A stretch of 64,000 bases of DNA from DASWHD01 sp036393335. Lineage in GTDB: Bacteria > CG2-30-53-67 > CG2-30-70-394. The notes under the pieces are model-generated. The model saw only the letters and a list, made by a program, of their open reading frames with translations, had not been told where the DNA came from and searched no databases. The stretch covers positions 1-64,000 of the forward strand of contig DASWHD010000135.1 in assembly GCA_036393335.1 (NCBI GenBank). The letters are read 5' to 3'. The position numbers and the translations under genes were made by a program. This document shows positions 50,647 through 59,935 of the stretch, one piece after another. Every line of letters begins with the position of its first letter. Positions within the stretch are counted from its first letter, which is position 1.

Positions 50647-52893
50647 ATGGAGTCCTCGCGCTTCGACGGCCGCCTGCAAAGAGGGGTGGAAGAGCTCTTT
50701 GCGCGCTGGACCGTTGTCCTGATGCGGCGGCCCCGACGGTGGTGGTGGTGGGTGGGTCTGCTCTCTGTCCTGCTTCTTGCCGGCCTGCCGCGCTTGCAGT
50801 TGGACGTGCGCCTCGACGCCTTCCTCGTGGAGGATGACCCGGACTTTCTCGCCTTCCAGGCATTGCGCGAGCGCTTCGACAATGACGAGCTGCTCCTGGC
50901 GGTGGTCGCACCGCCGGTGGGTATTTCTCTGCTGGATCCGGTGATGGTGGACGGCCTGCGTGCGGTGCACGACGGCGCCACCGGGATTGATTCGGTGGCG
51001 TGGGTAAGCAGTCTGGCGCGGGCGCGCCGTTTGCAGGTCGGGCCCCAGACCCTTTCCTGGGAGTTGTGGCTGCCACCGGCGGCGACCCCTACCCACACCG
51101 CGGCGATCCTCCAGGAGCAGACTCTACGTGGCCGGCTGCTGGGGCGGGATGGCGAGACCCTCATCCTGCGCCTCGGTCTCGAGAACAGTGACTCGATCGA
51201 GCTGGTGCCGACGCTGGAGGCATTGTTGCGTGCCCAAATGCCCCCCGGGAGCCGCTGGTGGATGGTCGGGACGCCGGTGGTCAAAGAGGCCCTCCGCGAA
51301 TCCCTGCGCACAGACGGATTGCGTGTCGGTCCTGCCGCGGCGGTGGTGTGCTTCTGCCTGCTTGCCCTTGCCCTGCGCTCCCTGCGCCACGCCTTGATCA
51401 CGGTGGGGGCAGCACTATTGGCGACGCTCTGGACCCTCGGGCTCATGGGGTGGGTGGGGGCGCCCCTGACCATCGTGTCGGTCATCGTCCCGACCCTGAT
51501 CCTGGTCATCGGCCTCACCGACGGGGTCCATCTCCTCACGGCCGCCGGTCACGGCGGTGTCGTGCACGCCTTGAAACGGGTCGGACCGGCATGCGTGTGG
51601 ACCTCGGTGACCACCATCGCCGGTTTTCTCGGCCTCAGCTTCATGGGGGTCCCCGCCCTGCGGGACACCGGCACCTGGACGGCGGTAGGAATCACCATCG
51701 CCTTTCTCCACGCGGTCGTGACGTTGCCCTTGCTGCTGCGGCGCTTTCCCTATCGCCCCGCCGTGGAGCTGGAAAAGGTGGGGCGAACCGGGTGGTGGGG
51801 TGCCCACACGGCGCGGCCAACGGTCACCATCGCCCTGCTGGCGTTTGTGGTCCTCGCTCCCGGGATCCGGCAAATCGAGTCGGAGACCGACCTCGTGCGC
51901 TACTTCGCGGTCGATGACCCTCTCCGTATCGGTTACCGCCAGGCCGAGGCGGCCCTCGGCGGTTCCACACCGCTCAGCCTGTTGGTGGAGCGGCGCGACG
52001 GTGGCTCGATGATCGACGAGGAGCCGTTGGTGGTCGTGGAGCGGCTGCGTGCCGCATGTCTGAATCATCCGCTGGTCCTGTCGGTGGACGCCATTCCTGG
52101 CCTCCTCCACGAGCTCCAGGGGGATGCGCCCGACAGTCGCACGAGGATCGACCGGGGACAGGCGGCGCAGCTCCTCCTCCTGGCCGAGCTGGCCGGGGCC
52201 AGCGGTCCCGCCAATGCCCTGCTCAGCAACGACCGGCAGGTGGCGCGGCTCCTCCTCTTTCTTCCGGAGCTGAGCTCGCGGAGGATGGTCGAGATGGCCG
52301 ACTGGCTACGCCGGACGGCGACCGAGGCGGTGGGACTGCAGTACCATGTAAGCCTGGCCGGGAATGCTCTGCATCAGGCCAACACGATGAATGCCCTCGA
52401 CTATGGTCTGCCGTGCGGCGTAATCGTCACCTTGGTCTTGATCGCGGTGTTGTTCCGTGCCCTTTTCGGCTCCTGGAGTTGGAGTGGCATGGCCCTGCTG
52501 CCCAACCTGCTGCCCGTGGTCGGCGTGCTGGGCACGATGGGTTGGCTGCGTATTCCCCTCGACCTGTCGACCGCCATGACCGGCTCCGTCGCCCTCGGCT
52601 TGGCCGTGGACGACACGATTCACATGGCCCTCGGTTACCGCCACCATCGCGAGCGCCGGCTGGGGATCGAGGACGCGATGGCGGCGACCCTGGCGACCAG
52701 CGGCCGTGCGCTGTGGCTCACAACGAGCGTGTTGATGGCCGGCTTCGGTCTTCTCGTGCTCTCCTCGTTTGCGCCCACCCGCCGCTTCGGGCTCCTTACC
52801 TGCCTTACCCTTGCCCTCGCGCTGGCCGCGGATCTGGTGGTGCTGCCGGCCCTCATCCGCTTGTGGGAGGGGCGGCGCCGGGCGGCCGGCTGA
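50647..52893 (+). CDS. RND superfamily exporter (MMPL/SecDF-like)
   Basis: A 748-residue inner-membrane transporter with two repeats of one plus five transmembrane helices and large periplasmic loops. TM1 lies near 35-52 (WWWVGLLSVLLLAGL). The first cluster (about 205-370) includes IVSVIVPTLILVIGLTDGVHLL; the second (about 570-740) includes LGLAVDDTIHMALGYRHHRER with the Asp pair that usually carries protons. This class moves hydrophobic lipids or hopanoids in other bacteria; the substrate here is unknown. The ATG at 50647 with GAGG 5 nt upstream is preferred to one at 50557 that adds 30 unlikely residues. Confidence 0.88.
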   Translation: MESSRFDGRLQRGVEELFARWTVVLMRRPRRWWWWVGLLSVLLLAGLPRLQLDVRLDAFLVEDDPDFLAFQALRERFDNDELLLAVVAPPVGISLLDPVMVDGLRAVHDGATGIDSVAWVSSLARARRLQVGPQTLSWELWLPPAATPTHTAAILQEQTLRGRLLGRDGETLILRLGLENSDSIELVPTLEALLRAQMPPGSRWWMVGTPVVKEALRESLRTDGLRVGPAAAVVCFCLLALALRSLRHALITVGAALLATLWTLGLMGWVGAPLTIVSVIVPTLILVIGLTDGVHLLTAAGHGGVVHALKRVGPACVWTSVTTIAGFLGLSFMGVPALRDTGTWTAVGITIAFLHAVVTLPLLLRRFPYRPAVELEKVGRTGWWGAHTARPTVTIALLAFVVLAPGIRQIESETDLVRYFAVDDPLRIGYRQAEAALGGSTPLSLLVERRDGGSMIDEEPLVVVERLRAACLNHPLVLSVDAIPGLLHELQGDAPDSRTRIDRGQAAQLLLLAELAGASGPANALLSNDRQVARLLLFLPELSSRRMVEMADWLRRTATEAVGLQYHVSLAGNALHQANTMNALDYGLPCGVIVTLVLIAVLFRALFGSWSWSGMALLPNLLPVVGVLGTMGWLRIPLDLSTAMTGSVALGLAVDDTIHMALGYRHHRERRLGIEDAMAATLATSGRALWLTTSVLMAGFGLLVLSSFAPTRRFGLLTCLTLALALAADLVVLPALIRLWEGRRRAAG

Positions 52894-52954
52894 CCGGCGG
52901 CGCACGCACGGGCGCCGCCTTGACCCGTCGCCGTGACCGCGGAGAGACTGGCCC

Positions 52955-53242
52955 ATGAGGCTGTCAGATCTACAGGAGGAGTTGGAGCAGGTGGCAGAGC
53001 GCCTCGGAGTGACCGTACGCTACGAGCGTGCGACCTTCACCGGCGGCTCGTGTACCCTGCGCGGCGAGGCCCTGATCATCGTCAACAGCAGGCTGACGCT
53101 ACGAGAGAAGGTGCGTGCCCTGGCCAAGGAGGTGTCGCGCCTGCCACTCGACGACATGTTCATCCGGCCCGAGGTGCGGCGCCACCTCGAGGGGATCGGT
53201 CCCTTACCGCTGGCCACCGACCGCGACACACCTCATTCGTAG
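52955..53242 (+). CDS. Small conserved-looking hypothetical protein
   Basis: A 95-residue soluble protein, mixed alpha/beta: LQEELEQVAERLGVTVRYE, then FTGGSCTLRGEALIIVNSRL, then a helical REKVRALAKEVSRLPLDDM and FIRPEVRRHLE. I do not recognise a named family; the layout suggests a small regulatory or adaptor fold. The start has GGAGAG upstream. It ends 7 nt before the pseudouridine synthase start, so the pair is likely co-transcribed. Confidence 0.65.
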   Translation: MRLSDLQEELEQVAERLGVTVRYERATFTGGSCTLRGEALIIVNSRLTLREKVRALAKEVSRLPLDDMFIRPEVRRHLEGIGPLPLATDRDTPHS

Positions 53243-53249
53243 GCAATCC

Positions 53250-53996
53250 GTGCAGTCCATCCCCCGAGTCCGACTACAGAAGTTTCTCGCCGACGCCGGG
53301 TTGTGTTCGCGGCGCGAGGCGGAGGAGTGGATCCTCGACGGCCGCGTGGAGGTCAATGGCAAGCCGATCCTACGCCTCGGCGTGGCGATCGACCCCGACG
53401 CCGACCACGTGCGTTGTGACGGCCAGCGGGTGCGGGTGCGGAGACGCTATCACTACCTCGTGCTGCACAAGCCGCGACGTGTGGTGTGCACGGTGAAGGA
53501 TGATCGCGAGCGGCCAACGGTGATGGACTGTTTGCCGGCCAACACCCCGCGCCTGTTTCCCGTGGGGCGCCTCGACTACGACACCGAGGGGTTGCTGTTG
53601 CTCACCGACGACGGCGACCTCGCGGCGCGTCTCACCCATCCGCGCTACGGGGTGGAGAAGGTGTACCACGCCCGGATCAGTCGCCACCCGACACCCCAGG
53701 AGGTGGCCAAGCTGCGTCGCGGGCTACGCCTGGAGGACGGACCGGCGCGGCCGACCCGGGTCCGTCTCCTGAGGAAGAACCCGCAGAGCGCCTGGCTGGA
53801 GATCGCCTTTCGCGAGGGGCGCAACCGCCTGGTGCGGCGCTATGTGCAACGGTGCGGCCTGCTGGTGGAGCGGCTCATCCGGGTAGGGGAGGGGCCCCTC
53901 GCCTTGGGTGAGCTGGCACCGGGCGCCTACCGCCCCCTGACCCGCCAGGAGGTGGCGAGCCTGCGGCGGGCGGTGGCGCCGAGGGAACGGCCATAG
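53250..53996 (+). CDS. RsuA/RluB-family rRNA pseudouridine synthase
   Basis: A 248-residue enzyme that isomerises specific uridines in 16S or 23S rRNA. It has an N-terminal S4 RNA-binding domain (about 5-60, RLQKFLADAGLCSRREAEEWILDGRVEVNG) and the catalytic domain with GRLDYDTEGLLLLTDDGDLAARLTHP near 108-133; the Asp of GRLD is catalytic. Also EIAFREGRNRLVRRY, the usual motif III. The S4 pattern favours RluB/RluE-like over TruB or RluA groups. The GTG start at 53250 begins just before the S4 domain. Confidence 0.9.
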   Translation: MQSIPRVRLQKFLADAGLCSRREAEEWILDGRVEVNGKPILRLGVAIDPDADHVRCDGQRVRVRRRYHYLVLHKPRRVVCTVKDDRERPTVMDCLPANTPRLFPVGRLDYDTEGLLLLTDDGDLAARLTHPRYGVEKVYHARISRHPTPQEVAKLRRGLRLEDGPARPTRVRLLRKNPQSAWLEIAFREGRNRLVRRYVQRCGLLVERLIRVGEGPLALGELAPGAYRPLTRQEVASLRRAVAPRERP

Positions 53997-54014
53997 CCGG
54001 ACGCGGCCCGGTAG

Positions 54015-54042
54015 GTAGGGGCATGGCATGCCGTGCCCCTAC
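54015..54042. repeat. 28-base palindrome GTAGGGGCA...
   Basis: GTAGGGGCATGG...GTGCCCCTAC is a near-perfect palindrome with one T/C imbalance per arm. It lies between the pseudouridine synthase stop and the bamA promoter and looks like a REP-type element or a weak terminator without T-run. Confidence 0.5.
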
Positions 54043-54084
54043 GGTGCGGACTCTTCCGCCGCCGCTGCTCGACCAGGGCTGTCC

Positions 54085-54113
54085 TTGGCAGTCGGCCGAG
54101 CGTGGGCTATAAA
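54085..54113 (+). promoter_or_regulatory. Sigma-70-type promoter for bamA
   Basis: TTGGCA at 54085-54090, 17-base spacer, TATAAA at 54108-54113. Each box matches five of six consensus positions at ideal spacing. Transcription would start near 54120, about 100 bases before the bamA ATG. Confidence 0.75.
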
Positions 54114-54220
54114 CTCCGCCCACTTTGAAGTCTGTCCTCCACCACTGCGTTGCTGCTGGTACCGACCTTCACGCCCGCGCCACGGCGTTCCTCGCGCGCC
54201 ATCCAGATCCCGTCACCCGA

Positions 54221-56521
54221 ATGAAGGTTCTCCTTGCGGCGGCGGTGGTCTGTCTGGTGCTGGTGGCGTCCATCCAGGAGTCGTACTCCGACTCGCCGGA
54301 AGGCAAGCAGGTGGTCTCCATCGAGGTGGTGGGCAATCACCGGGTCGATAATGCGACGATTCTGTCCAAGCTCCTCACCCGACCGGGCAAGCCGTACTCC
54401 GGCTACTTGTTGCGCAATGACATAGCCACCCTCTTCAAGCTCGGTCAGTTCGACGACATCCAGGTCGACTCGACGGAGGTGCCGGGGGGGATCGCCCTCA
54501 CCTTTCGGGTGGTGGAGAAGCCGGCGGTGGTCGCGGTCTCCCACCGGGGCAACGACAAGATCCGCGACGACCTCATCGACCCGGAGGTGCACGTCAAGGT
54601 CGGCGACGTCTACGACGCACGGCGGGTGGAAGAGGACCGGAAGCGGATCCTGGAGCTGTACAAGAAGGACGGTTACGTCTTCGCCGAGGTCACGCCCCAG
54701 GTGGAACGACCGCAGGCGGGCGGGGTGGAGATCACCTACGCCATCGATGAGGGCGCCAAGGTGTCGGTGCGGGAGATCGTCTTCTCCGGCAACACCCACT
54801 TCAAGGAACGCGAGATCCGCAAGGTGATGGCGACCAAGAAGCACAACATGTTCTCCTGGCTCACCGGTTCCGGGGTCTACAATCTGGAGGTGGCCAAGGT
54901 CGACATGGACCGGATCCGCGCCCTGTACCACAACGCGGGGTTCATCGAGGCCAAGGTCGGGGGACCCGAGGTACGGCTCTCCGAGGACCGCAAGGAGGCG
55001 ACGGTGGTTTTCTCCATCGTCGAGGGGGCGCAGTACACCGTGCGTTCTCTGGCCCTACGCGGCAACGAGCACATCGCCACGGACAAGCTGTTGGAGGGGC
55101 TCAATACGGTGGTCGGCGAGCTGTACAGCCGGGAGAACGTGCGCAAGGACATCGCCAAGCTCTCGGAGCGGTATGGCGACGAGGGGTATTTTTTCGTCGA
55201 CATCGTGCCCCGCACCCAACCGGACGCCGAGACCCACGAGGTCGACCTGGTGTTCGACCTCGAAGAGGGGGAGAAGGCGTACCTCGGTCACATCCAGATC
55301 ACCGGCAACGACCGGACCCGTGACAAGGTGATCCGTCGCGAGCTGCGCTTCGACGAGGGCGACCTATACAACAGCAGCAAGATGCGCCGTTCGTTCGAGC
55401 GCATCAACAACCTCGGCTACTTCGAAAACGTCGAGCTCATCCCCAATCGGCGGGTCGGGAGCAACGTCCTGGACATGGAGATCCGGGTAAAGGAGCGACC
55501 GACCGGCTCGCTCACCATGGGCGCCGGTTGGGGCTCGGCGGACGGCTTCGTCGGCACCTTCTCGATCAGTGAGGCCAACCTGTTCGGTACCGGCCGCAAG
55601 CTCAACCTTTCCCTGGAGCTCGGGGAGGAGCGATCGCGTATCAACCTGCGCTACCTGGAGCCTTACCTGTTCGGCTACGACATGACCGGGCGGGTGGACA
55701 TCTTCAACACCGTCCAGCAATACGACGATTTCGACCGCAAGAGCAGGGGTGGCGCCCTGACCGTGTCCAAGGCATTTGGCGAGTATTACAGCGGTCAGGC
55801 CGGCTACCGCCTCGACTCCCTGGAGATCGACGACGTCAATCCGGACGACGAAGAGGATCTGGCGACGGATACGGTCTCGAGCAGCGTCATCCTCGGCTGG
55901 ACGCGCAACACCGTGGACAGCATCTTCGACCCGGCTCGCGGTTCACGGTTGGAGCTAAGCAGTGAGTACGCGGGTGGACCGCTCGCGGGCGACAACGACT
56001 TCCTCAAGCTCTCCGCCGAGCACAACTGGTTCCATCCCCTGTTCTGGAAATCGGTCTTTGGGTTCCACTTCCGCACCGGTTACCTGGCCGACTTCGAGAG
56101 CGATGACGACGCCAAGGAGGACATCTACCGGCTAGAGGGCTTCTACCTCGGGGGGATCAACTCCCTGCGCGGCTTCGCGCCGCGCTCGGTCGGCCCCAAG
56201 TCGGGGGATTTTACCGGCAATCCGGGGGCGGGTATCGACCTCGGCGGTAACTTCATGCTCCTCGCCAATTTCGAGGTGACCTTTCCCCTGGTGGAGGCGG
56301 CGGGGCTCAAGGGTGTGGTGTTCCTCGACATGGGGGATGCATGGAGTCGCCTGGAGCCGGTGGTGCTCGACGACCTGAAGGTCTCCTCCGGCTTCGGCCT
56401 GCGCTGGCTCTCGCCCCTCGGCCCGCTGCGCCTCGAATGGGGCTACAAGATCACCGATTCGGATGACCTAAGCGATTCGGAGAACTCGCGCTTCGAGTTC
56501 TCCATCGGCACCTTCTTCTAA
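54221..56521 (+). CDS. bamA: BamA, outer-membrane protein assembly factor
   Basis: A 766-residue Omp85-family protein that folds beta-barrels into the outer membrane. After a Sec signal (about 1-20), five POTRA repeats cover about 30-400, each with the G-N-x-R/H pattern (VVGNHRVDN, HRGNDKIRDD, FSGNTHFKER, LRGNEHIATD, ITGNDRTRDK). The C-terminal half is the 16-stranded barrel; the loop-6 motif SLRGFAPRSVGPK lies near 650 and the last residue is Phe. The start at 54221 was chosen because it begins the signal peptide; an upstream in-frame ATG at 54125 adds residues with no signal character. First gene of the bamA-skp-lpxD-fabZ-lpxA set. Confidence 0.96.
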   Translation: MKVLLAAAVVCLVLVASIQESYSDSPEGKQVVSIEVVGNHRVDNATILSKLLTRPGKPYSGYLLRNDIATLFKLGQFDDIQVDSTEVPGGIALTFRVVEKPAVVAVSHRGNDKIRDDLIDPEVHVKVGDVYDARRVEEDRKRILELYKKDGYVFAEVTPQVERPQAGGVEITYAIDEGAKVSVREIVFSGNTHFKEREIRKVMATKKHNMFSWLTGSGVYNLEVAKVDMDRIRALYHNAGFIEAKVGGPEVRLSEDRKEATVVFSIVEGAQYTVRSLALRGNEHIATDKLLEGLNTVVGELYSRENVRKDIAKLSERYGDEGYFFVDIVPRTQPDAETHEVDLVFDLEEGEKAYLGHIQITGNDRTRDKVIRRELRFDEGDLYNSSKMRRSFERINNLGYFENVELIPNRRVGSNVLDMEIRVKERPTGSLTMGAGWGSADGFVGTFSISEANLFGTGRKLNLSLELGEERSRINLRYLEPYLFGYDMTGRVDIFNTVQQYDDFDRKSRGGALTVSKAFGEYYSGQAGYRLDSLEIDDVNPDDEEDLATDTVSSSVILGWTRNTVDSIFDPARGSRLELSSEYAGGPLAGDNDFLKLSAEHNWFHPLFWKSVFGFHFRTGYLADFESDDDAKEDIYRLEGFYLGGINSLRGFAPRSVGPKSGDFTGNPGAGIDLGGNFMLLANFEVTFPLVEAAGLKGVVFLDMGDAWSRLEPVVLDDLKVSSGFGLRWLSPLGPLRLEWGYKITDSDDLSDSENSRFEFSIGTFF

Positions 56522-56580
56522 GTCGGTGGAGCCACCTCCGCGTAGCGGCCGGGCTGGGACATCACTGTCCATTTCCCTCT

Positions 56581-56669
56581 CAGGAGAGCAGGAGGTTTAG
56601 GAACGCAGGAAGGGGGGAACGCGCGCCGTAGCTGGGGAAGTCGTTCCTGCCTTCCTGCTGCTTTCCTGG
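56581..56669. repeat. Imperfect inverted repeat, AGGAAGGCAGGAA family
   Basis: Left part CAGGAGAGCAGG...AACGCAGGAAGG and right part CGTTCCTGCCTTCCTGCTGC...TTTCCTGG are imperfect complements. Motifs match those of the cleaner hairpin at 44949-45025. Located between bamA and the second MITE-like element. Confidence 0.55.
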
Positions 56670-56675
56670 ATTCTT

Positions 56676-56880
56676 TAGCCCGCATTTCTCACCAGGGATC
56701 GTGGCGAGACCGTGCAAACGCGCGTAGACCCTGGCCGGCCCGCGGTAGGAGCCGATTCTATCGGCGACCCCATGTGGCAGATCGCCGAAGGGATTCGGCT
56801 CCTACCCCGGACGAGGACCCGGCTAGGAGATGCGGGCGGTTGCGCGGTCGCAGCAGAGTCATGGTGAGAAATGCGGGTTA
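56676..56880. repeat. Palindromic MITE-like element, copy 2 (inverted relative to copy 1)
   Basis: A 205-base element with 19-base terminal inverted repeats (one mismatch) starting TAGCCCGCATTTCTCACCA. By eye it is the reverse complement of copy 1 (9941-10165) over its whole length with roughly nine of ten bases shared. It lacks the 20-base nested palindrome, which accounts for the 225 versus 205 length. The REP-like core GTAGGAGCCGA/TCGGCTCCTAC is present. It occupies the bamA-skp gap, about 500 bases that otherwise hold no gene. Confidence 0.85.
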
Positions 56881-57019
56881 GAGGGGCTGCCAGTCGGCTC
56901 GTCATCAGGGATTACCCGATGCGCCACCCGCTGGTGGCCGGTGGTCGCGGTTCCGCCTTTCTCCTGGCGGTCGGGTGCCGGATAATGGTCTCTTCACGCA
57001 GACAACGAAGGAGAGGTCG

Positions 57020-57541
57020 ATGAGGAAGATGTGCTTGGCGATGATGGTTGCGATGTTGGCGGCGGCGGCGGTCGCGCGGGCCGATGCCAAGATCGCCGTA
57101 GTGGACGTGCAGCGGGTGATCGACGATTCGGAGAAAGGCAAACAGGCGCGCGAACTGTTGAAACGGAAATTCGAGCAAGAGAAGGCCGTTCTGGAGAAAC
57201 AGGGCAAGGAGATCTCCGTGCTCAAGGAGGACCTGGACAAGCAGGCGCCGGTGCTCACGCCAGAAAAGCGTGAGGAACGGGAGGTGGACCTACGCCAGCG
57301 GATCAAGGACTTCAACCGGCTGAAGAAGGACAGACAGGACGAGTTTAACGCCAAGCAGATGGAGGTGCTCCGGCAGGTGATGACCAAGGTCATGGAGGTC
57401 ATTGCCGAGATCGGCAAGGAGGGTGGCTACACCGCCGTCCTCGATGGCACCAACGGGCCCGTCCTGTATGCCGCCGAAGGGGTGGACATCACCGATATGG
57501 TGATCCAGCGTTTCAACCAGGCATCCGCCGGCAAGCCGTAG
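57020..57541 (+). CDS. skp: Skp/OmpH, periplasmic chaperone
   Basis: A 173-residue periplasmic chaperone for unfolded outer-membrane proteins. Sec signal about 1-21 (LAMMVAMLAAAAVARADA), then the start of the body KIAVVDVQRVIDDSEKGKQA near 22-41, a long tentacle-like coiled coil (about 45-125, rich in Lys/Glu) and a return helix ending GYTAVLDGTNGPVLYAAEGVDITD. The ATG at 57020 has AAGGAGAGG just upstream. A GATAAT near 56981 might be a -10 box. It follows bamA but is separated by repeats, so it likely has its own promoter. Confidence 0.92.
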   Translation: MRKMCLAMMVAMLAAAAVARADAKIAVVDVQRVIDDSEKGKQARELLKRKFEQEKAVLEKQGKEISVLKEDLDKQAPVLTPEKREEREVDLRQRIKDFNRLKKDRQDEFNAKQMEVLRQVMTKVMEVIAEIGKEGGYTAVLDGTNGPVLYAAEGVDITDMVIQRFNQASAGKP

Positions 57542-57599
57542 CCCCGTTTTCCCGGAGGACACGGTCCGAGCACGGTGTCAGGGCGTCCAGGGGATGGTA

Positions 57600-58646
57600 A
57601 TGGAAAAGAGCCTGCAAGAGCTCGCACAGCAGATCGACGCGACGGTGGAGGGTGATGCGGCGGTGCGAGTGCAGGGCATGGCGACCATCGAGAGCGCCGG
57701 CCCTCACGACCTCACCTTCGTGGCCAACCGCCGTTACCTGAAACATTTGCAGACGACCCGCGCCGGTGCGGTGATCCTTGGCCCGGGCATCGCGTGCGAC
57801 CGGCTGCCCGTGCTGCGTTGCGGCGACCCGTACCTCGGCTTCGCCCGAGCGATGCGTCTGTTCCACCCGTGGACCCACGCGGCGGCCGGCATCTCCCCCG
57901 CCGCGGTGGTCCATCCAGATGCCACTATCGGCGCGGAGCCGAATTTCATGGCCGGTTGCCACGTGGCGATGGGAGCGCGTATCGGCGATCGTGTCACCCT
58001 GTCGCCGGGCGTGTACGTCGGTCAGGGCTCGGTGATCGGTGACGACTGTTACCTCTACCCCAACGTCGTGATTCGCGAGGGGGTCACCCTGGGCAAGCGA
58101 TGCATCATTCAGCCCGGTGCGGTGCTCGGTGGCGACGGCTTCGGCTACGCCCAAGAAGCGGGCGGTGCTCTGAAAATTCCCCAGGTCGGCGGTGTGCGCC
58201 TTGGCGACGACGTGGAGATCGGCTGCAACACCACGATCGATCGCGGTGCCCTCGGGGACACGGTGATCGGCAACGGGGTGAAGATCGATAATCTGGTGCA
58301 GGTCGCCCACAACGTGCAGATCGGTGACCACACCATCATCACCGCCATGGTCGGCATTGCCGGTTCCACGGAGATCGGTGCCGGCGTGGCGATCGGCGGC
58401 CACACGGCGATCGCTGGCCACATCCACATCGGCAACGGGGTATCCATTGCGGCCATGAGCGGTGTGCCTGGTAACCTGGAGGCGGGTAAGGTGTACGCCG
58501 GCATACCCGCCCAGGAGCACCACGAGTGGCGCCGCGTGATCGGCACGGTGCCGCGCCTCCCCGCGATGCGGAAAGAGCTCGCCGGTCTCCGTAAACAGGT
58601 CGACGCGCTTACCCAGGCCCTGCGATCCCTATCCAGCGAGACGTGA
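57600..58646 (+). CDS. lpxD: LpxD, UDP-3-O-acylglucosamine N-acyltransferase
   Basis: A 348-residue cytoplasmic enzyme adding the second acyl chain in lipid A synthesis. The N-terminal domain (about 1-100) has VQGMATIESAGPHDLTFVANRRYL; then left-handed beta-helix hexapeptide repeats (about 100-300) with IGDRVTLSPGVYVGQGSVIGDD and the catalytic His in QVAHNVQIGDHTII near 237; a C-terminal helix closes the trimer. ATG 57600 is preferred (AGGGG about 6 nt upstream) over 57594. Next genes are fabZ and lpxA, the classical order. Confidence 0.95.
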   Translation: MEKSLQELAQQIDATVEGDAAVRVQGMATIESAGPHDLTFVANRRYLKHLQTTRAGAVILGPGIACDRLPVLRCGDPYLGFARAMRLFHPWTHAAAGISPAAVVHPDATIGAEPNFMAGCHVAMGARIGDRVTLSPGVYVGQGSVIGDDCYLYPNVVIREGVTLGKRCIIQPGAVLGGDGFGYAQEAGGALKIPQVGGVRLGDDVEIGCNTTIDRGALGDTVIGNGVKIDNLVQVAHNVQIGDHTIITAMVGIAGSTEIGAGVAIGGHTAIAGHIHIGNGVSIAAMSGVPGNLEAGKVYAGIPAQEHHEWRRVIGTVPRLPAMRKELAGLRKQVDALTQALRSLSSET

Positions 58647-58653
58647 GGTTCTC

Positions 58654-59103
58654 ATGCTCGATATCAATGAGATCATGGCCATTCTGCCCCACCGGTACCC
58701 GTTCCTGTTGCTGGATCGGATCACCGCCATCGACGGTCACCAGGCGGCCGAGGGATACAAAAACGTCACCATCAACGAGCCGTTCTTCCAGGGACACTTC
58801 CCTGGCCACCCGATCATGCCCGGGGTGTTGATCATCGAGGGGATGGCACAGCTTGCCGGTGCCCTGGCATTGACCACCGTGGACGACCCATCGACCAAGG
58901 TCATCTACTTCATGTCCATCGACCAGGCGAAGTTTCGCCGGCCGGTCTTGCCGGGTGATACCCTGCGCTACCGCGTCGAGCTGGTGAAGCAGCGCTCCAA
59001 CATCTGGATGATGGCGGCTAAGGCCCACGTCGGGGAGGATCTGGTGACCGAGGCGCATTTCAAGGCGATGGTGGTGGATCGCCAAAAAGCAATTAGCGGT
59101 TAG
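58654..59103 (+). CDS. fabZ: FabZ, 3-hydroxyacyl-ACP dehydratase
   Basis: A 149-residue hot-dog enzyme that dehydrates 3-hydroxyacyl-ACP in fatty acid elongation. Catalytic His48 in FQGHFPGHPIMPGVLIIEGMAQ; the catalytic Glu is in the same helix. N-terminus DINEIMAILPHRYPFLLLDRI is typical, as is VDDPSTKVIYFMSIDQAKFRRPVLPGD. It lies 7 nt after lpxD and before lpxA, so the pool of 3-hydroxyacyl-ACP is shared between fatty acid and lipid A routes. Confidence 0.97.
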   Translation: MLDINEIMAILPHRYPFLLLDRITAIDGHQAAEGYKNVTINEPFFQGHFPGHPIMPGVLIIEGMAQLAGALALTTVDDPSTKVIYFMSIDQAKFRRPVLPGDTLRYRVELVKQRSNIWMMAAKAHVGEDLVTEAHFKAMVVDRQKAISG

Positions 59104-59135
59104 CTATTAGCCATCAGCTGACGGCGAGGAAAACC

Positions 59136-59927
59136 ATGGTGAAGATCCATCCTACCGCCATCGTGGAGGAGGGGGCCCAGATCGCCGACGGTGTCGAGGT
59201 CGGCCCATTCGCGATCATCGGCCCCCAGGTGCGGATCGGCGAACGCACCGTCGTGGGTCCCTACACCGTGATCCAGGGACGCACCGAGATCGGCGCGGAC
59301 AACCGCATCCACCAGTCGGTGTCCATCGGCGACGTCCCCCAGGACTTGAAGTACGAGGGTGAGGAGTCGGCGGTGCGCATCGGGAATCGCAACACCGTGC
59401 GCGAGTTCGTCACCATCCACCGCGGCACCCAGGGCGACCAGATGGTCACCGTGGTGGGCGACGGCAACCTGCTGATGGTCGGAGTGCACCTCGCCCATGA
59501 CGTGGTGGTGGGCAACCACGCGATCCTGGCCAACACCGTCGCCCTGGCGGGGCACGTGCATGTGGGCGACCACGCGATCATCGGCGGCCTGTCTGCGGTC
59601 CACCAGTTTGTGCGCATCGGTGACCACGCGATGATTGGCGGCGCCTCGGCGGTAGCCAACGACGTGCCGCCGTTCCTCACGGTGCTCGGCAACCGGGCCG
59701 TGGCCCAGGGGCTCAACCTGGTGGGGCTGCGGCGGCGCAAGTTCTCGCGCGAAGCGATCAACACCATCCGCGAGGCGTTCGAGATCCTCTACCGCTCCCA
59801 GCTCCCACAGAGCGAAGCCCTGGAACGGGTGCGCAAGGAGCTGCCGGACATCCCGGAGATCCGCACCTTCCTCACCTTCATCGAGCAGTCGGAGCGCGGC
59901 ATCGTTCGCTGCGTGGACTGTGTGTAG
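59136..59927 (+). CDS. lpxA: LpxA, UDP-GlcNAc O-acyltransferase
   Basis: A 263-residue first enzyme of lipid A synthesis, transferring 3-hydroxyacyl from ACP to UDP-GlcNAc. Hexapeptide repeats start at IHPTAIVEEGAQIADGVEVGPFAIIGP. Catalytic His121 in GVHLAHDVVVGNHAILANTV. The GLVGLRRRKFSREAI-like segment NLVGLRRRKFSREAINTIREAF marks the C-terminal helical domain. Length is standard. Ribosome binding site GGCGAGGAAAACC. lpxB is not directly downstream as in many relatives; gmhA follows instead after a REPIN-like pair. Confidence 0.96.
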   Translation: MVKIHPTAIVEEGAQIADGVEVGPFAIIGPQVRIGERTVVGPYTVIQGRTEIGADNRIHQSVSIGDVPQDLKYEGEESAVRIGNRNTVREFVTIHRGTQGDQMVTVVGDGNLLMVGVHLAHDVVVGNHAILANTVALAGHVHVGDHAIIGGLSAVHQFVRIGDHAMIGGASAVANDVPPFLTVLGNRAVAQGLNLVGLRRRKFSREAINTIREAFEILYRSQLPQSEALERVRKELPDIPEIRTFLTFIEQSERGIVRCVDCV

Positions 59928-59935
59928 GGGAGAGG

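Noticed and set aside
59100..59130. Possible repeat TTAGCTATTAGCCATCAGCTGA between fabZ and lpxA
   Set aside because: Too short and without a second copy in the window.
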